Shown piece after piece: positions 13,307 through 25,272 of a stretch of 64,000 nucleotides of DNA (positions within the stretch are counted from its first letter, which is position 1; each line of letters opens with the position of its first letter). The DNA lies in contig CM073328.1 in the NCBI GenBank assembly GCA_037043015.1, positions 10,699,495 to 10,763,494 of the forward strand. The letters run 5' to 3'. The notes under the pieces were generated by a model. That model made no database searches, was not told the DNA's origin, and saw nothing but the letters and a program-made list of their open reading frames with translations. Position numbers and translations under genes: made by a program. The DNA comes from Bryum argenteum. Its lineage: Eukaryota > Streptophyta > Bryopsida > Bryales > Bryaceae.

Positions 13307-15154
13307 TTGGATTTTCCATGCATGATTGTCCTAAGTGTTGTTGATGATTACTTGCGTGCTGATATTTTCAAAGTTTTGTTGCTGATATTTTTGAACCTAT
13401 CTAAGTGTTGCGGATCTTGCATCTTATCTTTCTGTTAACTATTTGAACTTCAAGTTGTTGTTGATGTTGCATGATTTTTTCTTAGTATTGTTGATGTTGA
13501 ATATTGTGTGGTGAAAATTTCCTATTTTTGCTCATAATGCATCTTGTATAATCACCTTTCTTTGTTGTTGTTGTTGTTGATGTTGCACTTTATATGTTGA
13601 TACATGTATGTGGTATGAGTATCGGAATCTTGATGTGTGAATTTATTGGGCTCATTCTTTTCTCAACCTATCTTTGAACATTGCACAATCTATAATTTAC
13701 TAGGAAAAATACATAAAAGAAAATCAAGCGTTGCAAAAACCCTTGAACAAATGTGTGATACATCAAAAATTTCTAATGTGTTATTTATTATCATTTAAAT
13801 CATTTGTAGAGTCACTGTGTTTAGATGTTACCCAAATATTTTGTAGGTACAACTTGTTAGTAATAGCTATTAAAAATCAATATAAAAAATAATAATTAAG
13901 AATTGCTAATAACTAAAATATCTTTGTAATTTAATAAGGGTATTCAACAAATTTATTTATCAACCATTTATATCAGGAGCCTAGTTATAATAAACTTTCC
14001 TACAACCTTTTTATTGGATCTAATGTCACCTTGAAATCTTGATTGTTTTATTGCAAAATTTAATAGAAGATAAGAGATTTATTTCATAACCATGGAAAAG
14101 TGAAATATAAACTCATAGATTTAGTATTTGTTCTCGATCTATAATCGCGATTGACATGTGATTAAAGGAAACATTTAAATCTCTTGATCACATTTGTTAT
14201 TATATGAGAAATTTTGAGTGATTCGATAGGACTTCAGTAGAACGATGATATTGAAGGACTTCAATGACCATTGTAGAGATTCAATAAGTTGTATATTGTC
14301 TTGTTTATAATTTGTTAACCTTCACGAGCATAATGATAGTGACCATGACATCATTCTATATGATTCTAAGGGAGAAAAATCATTTCTATGTTGGTTTAGA
14401 AGATAACGAACATATAATAAAGGAAAAAGAGTAATCACAACAAATCTCATGTTGAGCATGCATTCTCAAGGGAATGTAAAAGTACAATTAACCACATGAG
14501 GCGGCAAAAAACAATTCAAATTATAATTTAATTGAACCTTTATTATGATGATAAAAAATGATTATATACTCAAGAAAGTTAATAAAATTGCTACCAACAC
14601 AATAATCTCATGAATTACCAATCAAATAGAGGCTCTCATCAAAAAACTCCAATTCTCTAGTTTTATGAGATTAATTGAGCCTCCATACATTTACTGCGAA
14701 GCCACTCAAATGCTCGAACATTAACACCTCTCGTCACTTCTCATCAAAGTGAGCCAGGATGGATGGATGTGGATGAATGCGGGGAGGCGGGATGGATGAG
14801 AAATCACCACGCCTTTCTCTCTCTCGAAATCTGCTTTGGAAGGAAGTCTTCCCAGGCTTGCTTCCCTCTTTGATCTCCCTCCATTTGTTGTACCTACAGC
14901 CGTGTCCGCGCTCTAGAGTTTGTGTTTCTCTTGTGAGGAGATTGTGTAATTTGTTTTAAGTTGCGTTAAGATCACTGTCGTAGCTTCTACTTTTTTCTTG
15001 GATGTCCGGAGCACCGTTGGAATCTCTTTTGCTCATTCGCTCGTTCCTGCTGGTGTCTTTTAAAATCGCCATTGATTGCACTCTTTCTCTCTCTCTCTCT
15101 CGTTCTTTATTCTCTGGTACCTCGAAGTAATCAAATTTTTGGTGCCTGGAAGTT

Positions 15155-17390
15155 ATGAGGATCCACAAAGGGAATCGGTGCTTGCCGATTCGTTCCTTCT
15201 TGCAGCAACAAGAGGCGACAACGACAGTGATTCAGTTGGAGAAGAGTTGTGCTGACGACGCGCTGCTGCATCTCGTTGCGCTTGCTGCTGCAGACAACAT
15301 CAAGTACCTGATACTGGTAATTGTATCCACATCGCAAGCGTCACGTGGTTTGATGAGAAAATCAAACTCTAGGAGCGTCATTTTACTGCGTAAATTTGAA
15401 CAAAGTGCCAGACTCGGGAGGCGCGGTTTAGTTTTGGAACTGTTGTAACTCCCAGACTCTCGGCTGGCATTGAGAAATGAGTTAGCAATGTCGGTTCACC
15501 TGCTTGACACAGTATTAGAGTTTGTTACTGGACCAACTGTGTTAGTTGCTACGTCTGTGTTGTTTGCTGCTTCTTATGGCGAGAATTTGGATTTGTCGGT
15601 CCCTCACTTGCATGCAATACTGACAAACATGACCTCGTCGATGTTGCTGTAGGAACATGCAAATGGAGCATTTCCGGAGGAGAATAAACATCCAAAAGAT
15701 GATCTAGAGAACAATAGGTATGTGCAAAGGTTCATTGTCTACTTTCTTAGCATAGATGCTGTCAATCCTCCCTACTCGATAATCTTCCAAATGCCATGGC
15801 TACGGTCGACACTTTTACAAAGAAAATTGAACTGGCATGTATCTTAGACTAGGAAGTCTCCGCTGCAAGACATTTTGAGGTCTTTTGAGGTCTCTAAGAC
15901 TTACATTCACTAATTCGAAGGAAGTTATGCAAGAATACATCTGTATCCAGTTAAAGAGCGATGACTGACTTTTGGAAATGCTGGAAGGCAGGGTTTCAGC
16001 TGACGATGATATCGACAAATGTTCATTATTACACAACACAGGTATATTTATTCCACATATACATTACATCATAAGTTAAATATTCTCACTGCATATGCAC
16101 ATTCATGCAGATCAGGTTGTATTTCCGAGCTTGTGGACAGTTTCTTATCCACACGATACCCTCCTGCAGTCCATTCTAAATGAGTAGTTTCATATACTCG
16201 ATGGAGTTAGCTCATTTATGAAGTGTTTTATAGTGTGCGACTGCCAATGCATGTCAGAGGTGTATAGAAGAGGGGGTGTTTGAACGGACTCTTTGAAAAT
16301 TCTGTTCATAGTCAATGTCCATTCTGATGACACGATCATGAGAATATTGGCAGATACATCACCGAAGACGGAATCCGCCGTCATCAAACGAATGCCAGTC
16401 GACAGAGCGGTGACAAGCTGCAGAAGCACATTGGATCAGCCGTATGTACTGGAGCAGTCGTTTGGTCCAAGTGGTCATGACGGAGTACCTCCGGATATAT
16501 TGCAAGGCGCAATGGAGTTAGTCGCAGGAAGTGGCAGATTGGTTGCACAAGTGGCTACATCATTCCGTAATGGTTTCAAACTCGTAGAACTCGAAGAGCA
16601 GGGGGGACGCATCACACAGGATTCCCCTGTTGACGGCGAAAGTAAGTCGTCGACTACAGGAGACTCGGAATTTAATCACGAGGAAGCGATTTCGAGCAAT
16701 GACATGATTGAAGCTGCGATTCAGTTGCAGAATTTGCAGAAGAATCAGTCAAATGCTGGTGTCATCAAACTGAGTAATGTTTCAACCTTACTCGGCAAAG
16801 AGCAGGAGGTTCTCGAGGCATTCCTTGGACGTTCGAAATTAGGAAAGTATCACAAATCTATGAACCGTAAAGGCAGCTCAATTGCAGATCAAAGCGACTT
16901 CCAGTGCAAGCGCGACGATGGGAAAGGGTGGAGGTGCTCTCGACCAGCAGAAGGTGGGTACACTATGTGCAAGTATCATAGAGAACAGATTTGCAGGGCT
17001 CAAAGTCGTCGAAAGAGAATAAAAGTTAATGAGCAACCAATAATTGCAGTGAAAACGTCGCCCAGATATGTCATTAATTCACGTGCCGAGCCGAACCCCA
17101 TCATCACAGCAAGCGATTGCCTCCCATTTACAGACGACGAATTGGCATACGATGAACGTCGGCGGTTCGTGAAAGTGAAGTCTCTCAAGTCCCTACTGCT
17201 AAGCACTAATGTTCAGCCCACATTTGTCGACGGTACTTTGAATCTCGTGGAGCCTGAGAGCACTGATGTTCAGCCCCCGCTTTTCGACGGTAATACAAAT
17301 CTTGTGGAGCCTGAGAGCACTGATGATCAGCCTACACTTTTGGATAGTTCTTCGATTCTTGTGGAGCCTGGGAGTTTGCAGGAAGTTTGA
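15155..17390 (+). CDS. WRC-domain nuclear protein, downstream tandem paralogue with repeat tail
   Basis: Four coding exons (15155-15316, 15653-15717, 15992-16041, 16354-17390) with phases 0, 2 and 1, identical to the upstream paralogue, give a 437-residue protein. The exon-3 phrase RVSAD matches RLSAD in the paralogue and supports the model. The WRC motif has Cys277, Cys287, Cys298 and His301 (KRDDGKGWRCSR, MCKYH), followed by a basic region (QSRRKRIK). The conserved RRRFVKVKSLKSLL, which is the C-terminus of the first paralogue, is here followed by about 60 more residues built of three tandem ~20-residue repeats (QPTFVDGTLNLVEPEST, QPPLFDGNTNLVEPEST, QPTLLDSSSILVEPGS). The role is as for its paralogue. 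The fourth exon is clear; the small exons 2 and 3 are inferred from splice sites and phase. Confidence 0.82.
17205..17383 (+). repeat. In-frame ~57-bp tandem repeats at the 3' end of the second WRC gene
   Basis: Three consecutive units share a variant of CACTGATGTTCAGCC and end in a variant of CTTGTGGAGCCTGAGAG. All remain in frame and lie after the point where the sister gene stops, so the extension is specific to this copy. Confidence 0.9.
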
Positions 17391-20129
17391 TGTACACGTA
17401 TAACGACGCGCTGTGCATGGATTGCGTGTTCCGACAGTTGTGTAAGATTCATCTTCCAGTACTCCGATGCCTTCAACTAGGCAAGTTTTTATGGATGGCA
17501 TCTCAGAACGGTCGTTTATTTGGGTTCGTGTGTGTGGAGAACATGAACAGGTATGTCTTTTGGATGTGGACGTGTAAGAGTGGTTACATTTTATATGAGA
17601 TTTAGAACATCAAAAGATGAAGTTGGTGCATGGAATTAAAGAGGGATATCTAGGTGCACATATATTAACCTCAAAAGGTGTAAGAAGTTCAATTTTGTTT
17701 ATAATATGGACTTCTTTGCATATAGTGTGTAATTTGAGATTCGAATTAGTTGATTAAGTATTGTATTCAATGTCACCTTATTGAGTGGAGTAACTTTCTA
17801 GTTCCTAATGACATGAATTTGAGCAATTTGAGCTCAATTGACATCTTCATGTTCAAATTTTATTCTCAATTGGAACTTAGTTAACATAAGATATAAGTAG
17901 TTCCAAGTTTCTACTATTTCTCCATTTTGATGAACAAATGATGATGTGAGCTGAATTTATATTTTGTATAGAGTTTGTATACATATGTGGTCATGTATTA
18001 TATATCAAATGTGAATGTGATAAAGCTTAAATCTTGGAATGTCAAAGAATGTACTTCTCTTTGACATTCCAAAAGATTTGGATTAAATTCGAGTAGATGT
18101 GGATCAAGAATGTGGAAAGTACAAGTGACATGAAATCAATACTCACAATTCACATCCTACTTTACTTTGTCCCCTACTATAGTTTCATCGAATCCTAGTT
18201 TAGTTTATCCCCTACCATGTTCTAATGAATGGAACCCAAACTTCTCCAAATAAATAACATGTTCATGTGTAATAAATATGGCCATTCTTGAGTATGGATC
18301 TTGAAGAACTTTAGTTATAACAACAAAATGGTAGGAAAAGATCAACCACATTGATTCAAGCATAGTTGTTGTACCCCTTTCCTTAACCCCTATATGGTTT
18401 GACTCATTGGTAAAGAAAACATGCAACTCATTCTTGAAAAAGTGTTATAAGTGGAAATTAAGGTACATTATTCGGATATCAACTGTACAATCTTGAATAG
18501 ACATATTGAACCCCATGTGGCTCAAATCTTGAGTCATGAGGTCTCATACATTGCAAGATGATAACATATTAGTACTCAAAAAACATCACTAAATCTCAGC
18601 ATTTTTACTTTGAAGTAAAGTAGACTTATTGCAATGAAAAAGCCAACAACTACCAAGATTTTTACCCCCAATTCAATAAAACTCTTGAAAAAAAGGAACC
18701 CATGAAAAAATTTCTTTGGGCAAATGATGGCCTTTGAATGATGAAGACTGCCAAAACTTTTACAAAGGAAAAATATCCCAAAACTCAACCCCTTGCACTC
18801 AAATCTATGCCGTATTTTCAATACATCTTTGATCTTTTCAACGTATCTACCACATATACTAGACTCCAATTGGAACCCATTCCAGAAAACAAAGTTAGAA
18901 TCCAAGGATGGATGAAGGACATATAGCTCTTCAAAAATCATCCATATATTCACATTTCTCATTTTAGAAACATCATTGCAAATCCAATACCAAAAAAAAT
19001 TGGATCAATTATTTTTGAACTAGCGAACAACTTAAGACCATGATCATGCCAAATAAAATTTCATGAAAACATTTTTTGGATTTCCCATAACAGCCTCCCA
19101 ATTGCGGAACATGCCCCATGTCTTGCCAACTCAAGAACAAGAGTTGCCGTCACTAAAATGCGTGCATTTATTCATAATTCATTGTATGGCTCTGCAAATC
19201 TCACCTCACAAACTAGACTTGATTTGGGACGCAACCCGAGTGCTTTCATCCAAAATGCACTTCGGATGAAGAAGTTATGGCTCTTCAAAGTTGTTGCAGT
19301 CATCCAAAATGTGGATTTTCAACATTAGGCCACGTCAAGGGTTAGTAACCAAAACGGCGTGTTGCTATTTTGCCAGCCTTGGTTTCATAGTTAAAGTTTA
19401 TATTTTTGAGAGACTTTATGACAGTATACCAGTTACTATACAAAATTTCTGCTATAAAAATTGCAAAGTCGAATTTACATATTTTATGATATAATTTGAT
19501 AAATCTTAGATTTGAGGGTCGCGGAGGGCCGGTCGGTGTAGGTCTGCACCAACGAGTGTGGGGTTGGAAAGTGGGGTAGACAAGAAGGTTAGCCACATGA
19601 CTTCTATGAGGAGCAATTTCCTAATCGGCTCTGAACACTTCCTACGCACTCAATTCCTTTATACAATGCAAAGATAATGATTCATGTTTTTAATTGCATG
19701 TAAACAAAGCAACCTACAAATGATATCAACAAATTTATACTTGAATCTTGTAAGATTGCACTTGGAAAAAGTATCACAACCATATTATGATTGTCCACAT
19801 TTAATGTTTTGGTTTGTAATCTCTACAATTTGAAAAAAGTCCATCAACAAACTAAAAATAATACATTATCAATAACCACAAGACACTATATAAGCAACAT
19901 TGTTTTGAACAAGGGGACCTTATACAATAATATAATGAAGTACTGTTTTGAACAATTTAAGAAATTCTATCAACAATAAAATGAAGATGCATAACTCAAA
20001 ATTAATAAAAATACAAATGGAAAATAAGTGAATCAAACTTAAAAGTCCTCCCAAATTAATGTACAACATGGAAATTTGTACACTTCTAAGTCCAAGTGGT
20101 GATACAAGCATACTAACAATAGTACAAAT
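17391..20129. other. AT-rich spacer, no gene recognised
   Basis: A 2.7-kb spacer between convergent genes. It contains a perfect 15-bp inverted repeat (TTGGAATGTCAAAGA at 18034-18048 with its complement at 18058-18072) and a short GC-richer patch near 19515-19580. The ORFs are short and unlike known proteins. The first ~250 bp should hold the 3' UTR of the WRC gene, and the last part that of the minus-strand gene. Confidence 0.55.
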
Positions 20130-23062
20130 CTATGGCCTCTTCCTATCATTGCTTTGAATGCTGCTCAAAGCCCTTTTCAGACCAGAGAAAAGGTCCTCCA
20201 CAATAGCACCAAGCTCCGCCCTACAAAAAAAATTATTAAACATGGTTGGAGATTTTGATGTGCTTCATACCTGAAACTAACAAAATCGCAATAGAGCTTC
20301 AATGATAAAGGTTGTAGTATGAATAAGTACTATCAACAAATATTATGAACCAGATTGCAAATATGATACTACACCATTCAAGATGATCATTGCCTAATCA
20401 ACATCACAAGTAGAGAAACCTCAAAACCTTCACATTATTGATCCATTTGTGCTTGCATGGCACCTCTCCACTCTTAAACTAGACCTACTTAAGTCCAATT
20501 GACAAGAAACACTTGATAATTGACCTAAATACTTCAAACCTTGCTCCCAAGAGCTTGATACTGAGCATGGCATATAAACATCCTCCTTATGCCCAATTAC
20601 ACTAGATAGTTACAACATCCAACATTGCACGAAACAAGCTCCAGAATTGAACAAACTTGACCTAATGGATGTGTATAGATTATGACATTTCACATCATCT
20701 TCAATGAACTTTGTGAAAAAACTTACGGAAAAGTGTAATATTTCCACTGAGATGAATGACTCATTCCATCGAAATTTCCACCAAACTTGGTGGAATAAGA
20801 CATTCTTGGTGAAAATACCACACCTTTCTACTGAAAGTGGCAATCCTTTTGGTGTTTCCATGAATGGGAGGGGAAGGTGCTCACCCAGTGGAGCCAGCCA
20901 GGCTACCAGTGGCGCGTTTGGGCAGGCGTCCAAAGTTACTGTAGGTGCCCTCATCATCGTATGCTCGCCCTTTGCCCAAGCCATATCCAAACCCCACACC
21001 TACTCCACATCCTGCCCCTGCTCCAAGCCCTACCTGCAATCCCGGAAATCCTAACCCCAGTCCTGCACCTGCCATCACCAAAAACATGCTCAATATCTTC
21101 TGACAGAAGAAAAAATGCCTTCTATTGCTGACATTTGACTCTTTGCAAGTAATCATGGCAAATGGTCATAAACATCATGAATTTTTGTAGTAGATAACTG
21201 TTGTTACGAGACTATCATCACCAGCAAGACAGCCAGAAAAATCTTACTAACTTGCTCTACTCATGAATTGTTATAGACTCAGATAGCTAGTCAACAGAGA
21301 TATATGTGAATGCTCAGTACTGAATCTTCTTAGGGAAGAAAGAAGAAGCTTACAATAACAAAAGTATAATTAACAGCCAGGTACACAGAATCATCGAATT
21401 GGATTACTTTCCTCAGACTTGAAACATAAAACAATCGCAATAGCGCTCTACTAGGCAGTCAACACAATTCATCCTCAACGGAATATATTTGAATGCTAAG
21501 TACTAAAACGCACTAATACCTTGAGAGTTAAGTGACTTATGTGGCTTACAATACCATAACAGCGAGTTAGCCAGAATCATCTTACGAAGTTGCAGTTCCA
21601 TACTTGAATCATGTAAACAATTGTAATAGCGCCGGACAGCACTTTAAGATAGCTGGTAAAATGCATCGTCAATGTGAATGTTCAATGCTAGAAACGAAGT
21701 AATACCTTCAAGAGAAGAGAGGAGTGGCTTCTGTACCTCACAGAAACTTCGATACTAAAGCTGTAATAAGCAGCGAGATACCCAGGATTATCTTATTTCC
21801 CTCGTACTTGAAGGGTGCATCGGAGAGCTCTATAGATAGCTGGGAAAATTTATCCTCACCAGAATTATACGAGAATGCAGAAGTAGAGATCAAACTATGT
21901 AGATCGATTCGCTCGACTAATATCGCTCAACAAAATGTGTACGGAAGACCAGGAAATCTGTGAAGTAGAATGTTAATATCAATCTTAACTTTCAATCCCA
22001 TTGCACGCTCAATTCTATCAACAAAACGTGTATCAACGATCTGCCGACAGCCAAGGAATCTTCAAAGTAGAATGTATCATTGACTTTAATATACGGCAGT
22101 GAAAATTTAGGCCTCTGCTAAGTACAATGCCCGAGATAGAGACATTGAACGTACGTGCTATTCTAGCTGACTGACAAACAGTACTCAATGTCACAGAAAA
22201 TTGTACGCATCTGATCTCTTCTCTTCACTGGAAAATGGTGTATATTCTACCTCTCACAAAGTTCATTTACGCAATTCACAATTCGATTCGAAAAAATTCT
22301 GCTCCTACATATTCCTGAGTTGTACGTACGTTCTTAAACTGTAAATGCACATCCTAATATTGCAAATAGTTCAGGTTGTTTCAAAATAAAGTCCTCTTTT
22401 CTGTAACTGAAGAACAGAATTATACAAAGCAACCATCAAATTGTCACAGAATCAAGAGAGCTATTATACTCTCTCCCGAAGCAGCAAAAACGTTGACATT
22501 GTCAGACGTTGAAGGTTTAGCTCGAATCAATTTTCCAGGGCGCTGCAACGTGCAATTTTGAGATTGTCACTGAATGAAACACTCTCCTCCGAAGCGGAAT
22601 ACATTATTATCCGACAAAGAACTAGCTGCTCGGATCCATGCCCGAAAGGTTACAGAACAGTTAAATCGTCACAAAATCAAGAAAGCTATCATACTCTCGT
22701 CCGAAGCAGCGAATAAATGTTCAATTTGTCAGCCGTTAAAGATCTCGCTCGTATCCATTTCCCGAGGAACTGCAACTCGAATAGACATGCAATTTGAAAT
22801 TTCAATCCCTTCCAATTGCAGCAAAACGTTTCTGCTGTTATTCCACCTGCTCGGATCCATTTCAGAGGCAACTCGTTGAATTAAATTGCGATTTAAGCAG
22901 GGAATTGGATGGAAAATGCGACGAACCTCCAACAATGCCGGCGCCAAGGCCGACGCCACACCCGATGCCGTAGCCAAATCCAGGGCCGAGTTTGCCCCAA
23001 TCGTGCGCCTGCAGCTTCGGCAGGCGCCAAGGAGAGAAGCCCTTGCTATCGTTCGAACTCAT
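20130..23062 (-). CDS. TGD5/Fb11-like small glycine-rich protein
   Basis: Three minus-strand exons join in frame: 22927-23062, 20885-21068 and 20130-20220, giving 136 residues. The N-terminus reads MSSNDSKGFSPWRLPKLQ, then WGKLGPGFGYGIGCGVGLG begins a glycine zipper-like hydrophobic core that continues in exon 2 (FPGLQVGLGAGAGCGVGVG, FGYGLGKGRAYDD). The C-terminal exon is a short amphipathic helix (AELGAIVEDLFSGLKRAL) ending in a basic tail. This order matches the plant TGD5/fibre protein Fb11 family as I remember it. TGD5 is a chloroplast-envelope protein needed for ER-to-plastid lipid transfer with TGD1-4. Exon 2 would run to a stop at 20881 if unspliced, but a strong donor GTGAGC at 20884 and the conserved tail exon favour splicing. 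The first intron (21069-22926) is unusually long and repeat-rich. Confidence 0.72.
21069..22926. repeat. Long first intron of the TGD5-like gene with diverged internal duplications
   Basis: Two series of diverged direct repeats are visible. One recurs near 21275, 21460 and 21660 (motifs like GTCAACRNRNNTAT, GAATGCTNAGTACT, AATACCTT). The other recurs near 22430, 22570 and 22670 (CACAAAATCAAGAAAGCTAT, CTCTCNTCCGAAGCAGC, CCGTTAAAGATCTCGCTCG). Copies are spaced at roughly 180-240 bp. No ORF of note is present. Confidence 0.6.
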
Positions 23063-24606
23063 CGTGCGAGCTCCGAAATGGAAAAGAATGCGAAAGGAAG
23101 GTACGGAATTCAAATTGCAGCGACGAGAGGAGGATTCTTCTGGCGATGGTGATGGCGAGGAAAACAAGGCGGGGATCGATGATCGGGTAAGCAGGGGTGT
23201 GATTGGAGGCTACCCCGCTGATTAAGATGATTTCCACGTCATGTTTTGCTGACGTGGATTCCGTCCCCCTTCCCCACGCAATGGGTGTGGGTTCTGGGTG
23301 GAGCATCTTTTTGTGCTCAATAATCCCGCAAATTTGTTGTAGCAAGTGTTTTGTGGTAAATGGTCAAAGCTTGTTGGAGACTTCATCATTTAAAATTATA
23401 TGTCCATACTAATTTTGTATCAAATTATGAAATTTAGAAGGAAGTCTTGTGAGTGCACCTCAAATTGCACACCTAGATCTGACCTAAAATCTAACTCATA
23501 GGTAAATTAGAATCCACAACAAAAAGTAATAATGTACCTCTTTGTGTAATTGCAAGAATTGTGCACTTTACGGTTCTATGTGGTTTTTGATTTTGTTCTC
23601 AAAAGACCCACCAAAGATGACCAATAGTATTGTGTGGAATAAAACTCCATGGAAAGGAAGCAAATTTACGGATCACGAAAAACACACACGTGTATAACTT
23701 GGAAACAACACATTGTTTGCTTTATTTTGTTTTGGGATTATATTGCAATGTTCGTTGGTTTGGTTGATTTTTCAATTGTGCATTGTAACCCCCTTTGAGA
23801 TGAACAAGTTCAAAATTATGTTTCTTCCATTTACATGCTTTATATAAGTAGGAACATTTATACAAAGCTTCCCTCATACAAATGGTGTTTGGAGTATGCA
23901 TAATCTCTGTTCATTGTAAATAAAAAATTGACTTTCTCAACAACAAAATATACAACAATATCTTACCATTCCTCAAAATTTTCAAACAAGCAAAACATGT
24001 TAAAAACCACTTTATATTGGGTCCCATTTCAAGGGCCCAATTCCAAACCCTAGGTACCAACCAATGAGAAATGACCACAATTCATGCCACTGCATACCCT
24101 TCCAACCCGTGAAAACAATCCTACACATTTACAACCATCTACAAGAAGCAAGTTGTATTCAGTTTTCCATCATTACATGTACAATTTCTACCTGCCCATT
24201 CAATAGCTGCAATTCTCAAAACAGGCCCCCTTGGACCGAAAAGAATAACGCCATTCTGTACAATAATTTGTCATTCGAAACATTCAACTCTCTGAAAAAG
24301 TGTTACAGTAAACGATCTAAATCTACACTAAACAAAAACTACAGTGGTAATTACAACTCCAAAGTCAATCATGTGACAAATCACCCTATTATATGACAAC
24401 CAGATAGAATGAAATACCTCTACCACAGAAACCTTGTTGTAGAACAGCAATCTCTTAAACTCCTGCTTCAAGAAAACAACAATGATGTACAACTCCGAGC
24501 ACATTTTCCTCTGTCAGTTGCAGGAAAGCTTGTTATTTGTTTCCTCTGTAAGCCCTTGCGTTGAGAGGTCAAAGTACCCTGATGCTTATTTGGTATCTTC
24601 ATCAAT
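23063..24606. other. Spacer between two minus-strand genes
   Basis: The first ~250 bp are the GC-rich promoter of the TGD5-like gene. The remainder is AT-rich, with no recognised gene or element, and ends in the probable 3' UTR of the SdpI-like gene. Confidence 0.5.
23233..23258. promoter_or_regulatory. Paired inverted ACGT (bZIP-type) boxes upstream of the TGD5-like gene
   Basis: TCCACGTCA (23233-23241) and its reverse complement TGACGTGGA (23250-23258) lie about 170-195 bp upstream of the start codon. CCACGTCA-type boxes are known plant bZIP sites. A CCAAT box (ATTGG on the plus strand near 23200) lies between them and the gene. Function is inferred from motif and position only. Confidence 0.5.
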
Positions 24607-25272
24607 CTACCTGACGAGGTATTGGTACTGCGCATCTTCACGAATAATGAAGGAGTACACTGAGCATAGGATCAAAGGAACCAGAACAAGGAGGCCCGCG
24701 AAGAGGAGCTGCCAGAACCCCGAGGGGATGAACCAGACCGCTATCATGCCTCCAAGTCCCGCCAGTACGAACACATAACTTGCCAGAGTATGCACCTCCT
24801 CCCACACATGAGCATTCTGAAGCGTCCACGGGTCGCGAATCCCAACAACGTGGTTCTGCTCGATGAAACGGAATGATAGGCCAAGCATCACTAGGAAAAG
24901 ACCGAAGAGGAAACCAAGGGGGGTGGTGCCTAAGGAACGCTCAGTGAAGGCAGCATATAAGACGATGACCTGCAGCACGGGGGAGAATAAGCTTGGCGAC
25001 ATGACGATCACACTGATGGCGTTTTGAGACGACGAATCGAGATTTTCGCAGAGCGGGTCGCACTTCACGAAGAGTGCTAACATGAGAGTGAGCACGATTC
25101 CTATCACCGGAATCAGCACCATCCCTACTTCCCTCGGCATTGTTATGCTGCCCCAAAACTCTATCCGTTCCGGTAGCCAGAACCAGCATCCCAACCCTGC
25201 CGCCAGGCTTGCTAAACTCGTCGCCCCTGCTACTTGAATTGAGTTCGCCGTGATGCTATCCATGTCATCCAT
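24607..25272 (-). CDS. SdpI-like polytopic membrane protein
   Basis: An uninterrupted 221-codon frame starts at MDDMDSITANS in a good start context (CAACGATGG) and ends with TAG. Several hydrophobic segments are visible, for example VAGATSLASLAAGLG, VLIPVIGIVLTLMLALF, VLQVIVLYAAF, LGFLFGLFLVMLGLSF, YVFVLAGLGGMIAVWF and LLFAGLLVLVPLILCSVYSF, so about six membrane spans. The phrase VVGIRDPWTLQNAHVWEEVH followed by TLASYVFVLAGL is the SdpI/YhfL signature (GIRTPWTL, VW..TH) known from bacterial immunity and membrane proteins. The stretch LPERIEFWGS before it resembles a degenerate DUF1648 repeat. In Bacillus, SdpI protects against the SdpC peptide; a plant role is unknown. The protein is probably close to full length for the family. 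It is divergent from the permease gene at 27505. A bacterial origin is possible but not shown. Confidence 0.8.
   Translation of the reverse strand: MDDMDSITANSIQVAGATSLASLAAGLGCWFWLPERIEFWGSITMPREVGMVLIPVIGIVLTLMLALFVKCDPLCENLDSSSQNAISVIVMSPSLFSPVLQVIVLYAAFTERSLGTTPLGFLFGLFLVMLGLSFRFIEQNHVVGIRDPWTLQNAHVWEEVHTLASYVFVLAGLGGMIAVWFIPSGFWQLLFAGLLVLVPLILCSVYSFIIREDAQYQYLVR

Larger units (their letters stand above)
10329..15154. other. Spacer between the WRC paralogues, with small repeats
   Basis: A 4.8-kb AT-rich spacer. It contains a 16-bp perfect inverted repeat (10874-10889 with 10949-10964), a degenerate copy of a dispersed MITE-like repeat (11349-11960), a possible orphan exon (12288-12658, minus), a Stowaway-like MITE (12687-12860), a 64-bp minisatellite (13011-13306) and a short (TTG)n run near 13563-13580. 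From about 14700 it becomes the GC-richer 5' flank of the second WRC gene, with a CT microsatellite at 15083-15103 that probably lies in its leader. No other gene was recognised. Confidence 0.6.

Noticed and set aside
22862-23167. Upstream in-frame ATG at 23167 for the TGD5-like protein
   Set aside because: The 35 extra residues are Ser/Arg-rich leader-like sequence unlike the family, and MSSNDSKGF at 23062 matches the usual N-terminus better; a longer form cannot be excluded.
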